Notes under the pieces: generated by a model
Database searches by the model: none
What the model was told of the DNA's origin: nothing
Seen by the model: only the letters and a program-made list of their open reading frames with translations
Source: Candidatus Phosphitivorax anaerolimi
GTDB taxonomy: Bacteria > Desulfobacterota > Desulfomonilia > UBA1062
Length of the DNA: 64,000 bases
Direction of reading: 5' to 3'
NCBI GenBank assembly: GCA_001896555.1
Contig: MPOS01000036.1
Coordinates: 1 to 64,000 of the forward strand
Made by a program: the position numbers and the translations under genes
Part shown: one piece after another, positions 63,387-64,000 of the stretch
Layout: every line of letters begins with the position of its first letter
Numbering within the stretch: the stretch's first letter is position 1

Positions 63387-64000
63387 ATGACCTGTCGTGC
63401 GAAGGCAATCCTCGCGGCGGTTTCCATTTCCCTGCTTCCCCTGATGGTACACGGGGCGCTGACCCACGAGGTCTTTTTCCAGGGTACGGATCATTGTCTG
63501 GATGTATACCGCATCTTTGGGGAGGAGCCGGGGCCCACGCTCATGATTATGGGAGGAATCCAAGGGGATGAGCCGGGCGGTTATCTCGCCGCAGACCTCT
63601 ATGCGGATATGAGCCTCAAACGGGGGAACCTCATCGTTGTCCCCCGGGCCAACCTCTATTCCATCATGATGAACAAGCGTGCGCCCAACGGGGATATGAA
63701 CCGCAAATTTGCTGAGGCACAACCTTTTGATCCGGACAGCGAGGTAGTGAAGAAGATCAAGGAGTTCATGAACGAGGCCGACTACTTTCTCAACCTTCAT
63801 GACGGCTCAGGCTTCTATCATCCCGATTATATAGACGATATGCGCAACCCCAAGCGCTTCGGCCAGTGCATCATCACGGATACGGATCGATACCTGGCTC
63901 CCAGCGGGGAGACATACGACCTCCAGGGAATGGCCGAACGGGTCATCGCTCAGGTCAATGCTGCCATTCATGAAAAGGGATATCATTTTCACTACAACAA
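63387..64000 (+). CDS. M99/Csd4-like D,L-carboxypeptidase, partial at window edge
   Basis: The first ~204 residues of a secreted metallocarboxypeptidase; the gene runs off the right edge. A signal peptide (MTCRAKAILAAVSISLLPLMVHG, 23 residues by position) is followed by an M14-like fold. The zinc site reads GGIQGDEPGG with Gln59 and Glu62 and NLHDGSGFY with His138. Gln in place of the usual His is the pattern I recall for Helicobacter Csd4, which removes the terminal mDAP from muropeptide tripeptides. MNRKF supplies an Asn-Arg pair for substrate carboxylate binding. Downstream part not visible. Confidence 0.82.
   Translation, partial: MTCRAKAILAAVSISLLPLMVHGALTHEVFFQGTDHCLDVYRIFGEEPGPTLMIMGGIQGDEPGGYLAADLYADMSLKRGNLIVVPRANLYSIMMNKRAPNGDMNRKFAEAQPFDPDSEVVKKIKEFMNEADYFLNLHDGSGFYHPDYIDDMRNPKRFGQCIITDTDRYLAPSGETYDLQGMAERVIAQVNAAIHEKGYHFHYN

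Overview
The window is ordinary chromosomal DNA, about 58-60% GC by eye, from an anaerobic bacterium that most resembles the Desulfobacterota (former Deltaproteobacteria). The clues are a selenocysteine-containing, Tat-exported, membrane-bound formate dehydrogenase, an ECF nickel/cobalt importer, acyl-CoA ligase, acyl-CoA dehydrogenase and crotonase genes, adjacent metK and ahcY, and protein sequences of delta-proteobacterial flavour. A sulfate-reducing or syntrophic fatty-acid- or formate-metabolising lineage is likely, but the species cannot be fixed from this window. I found no rRNA, tRNA, CRISPR array, insertion sequence, prophage or integrase. One palindromic REP-like element is present.

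Layout. 0.2-4.3 kb: an acidic tandem-repeat protein, an unknown membrane protein, a TetR regulator, a small PGPGW-like membrane protein and a TPR lipoprotein-like periplasmic protein. 4.6-13.2 kb: a run of mostly uncharacterised accessory genes, namely a CheD homologue without its catalytic cysteine, a zinc-ribbon HDOD protein, a DUF2156 protein, a propeller lipoprotein, an esterase, a 3D-domain lipoprotein, a possible 75-residue peptide, a BtrH-like protein, a variant ADP-ribosylglycohydrolase and a YkgJ-type cysteine-cluster protein. 13.4-19 kb: crotonase, ArfB, acyl-CoA synthetase, RNase Z and a membrane-anchored MA-type peptidase. 19.3-24.3 kb: the formate dehydrogenase operon and a divergent small membrane protein. 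24.6-28.4 kb: an orphan ABC substrate-binding protein and cbiMN-cbiQ-cbiO. 28.6-31.9 kb: a lytic transglycosylase, pgsA, a radical SAM enzyme and a thioesterase.

31.9-42.5 kb is a nucleotide and one-carbon block: purH, purD, purE and tsaC on the minus strand, then a Nudix CoA pyrophosphatase, purC, thrC, and metK-ahcY. 42.6-46.2 kb carries an alpha/beta hydrolase divergent from a long acyl-CoA dehydrogenase, with a clear sigma70 promoter overlapping a FadR/TetR-type palindrome. 46.4-54.4 kb holds an ATP-grasp ligase, pyrophosphatase, esterase, kdsD, rimO, glgC with an overlapping response regulator, and exbB-exbD. 54.4-61.4 kb is one long co-directional run: ricT/psp1, metG, a three-gene signalling insert (DUF3391-like protein, HDOD protein, GGDDF protein), purB and pyrE.

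The right edge (61.4-64 kb) is the most interesting part. An L,D-transpeptidase-fold protein with two NTF2-like repeats, a bitopic coiled-coil protein and an M99/Csd4-like carboxypeptidase form an apparent operon. This resembles the Csd6/Pgp2 plus Csd4/Pgp1 peptidoglycan-trimming enzymes that set cell shape in Helicobacter and Campylobacter, here adjacent to one another and with an unfamiliar third partner. A second candidate of interest is the translationally coupled trio of 3D-domain lipoprotein, Cys-Cys-Cys small peptide and BtrH-like protein at 9.6-11.4 kb.
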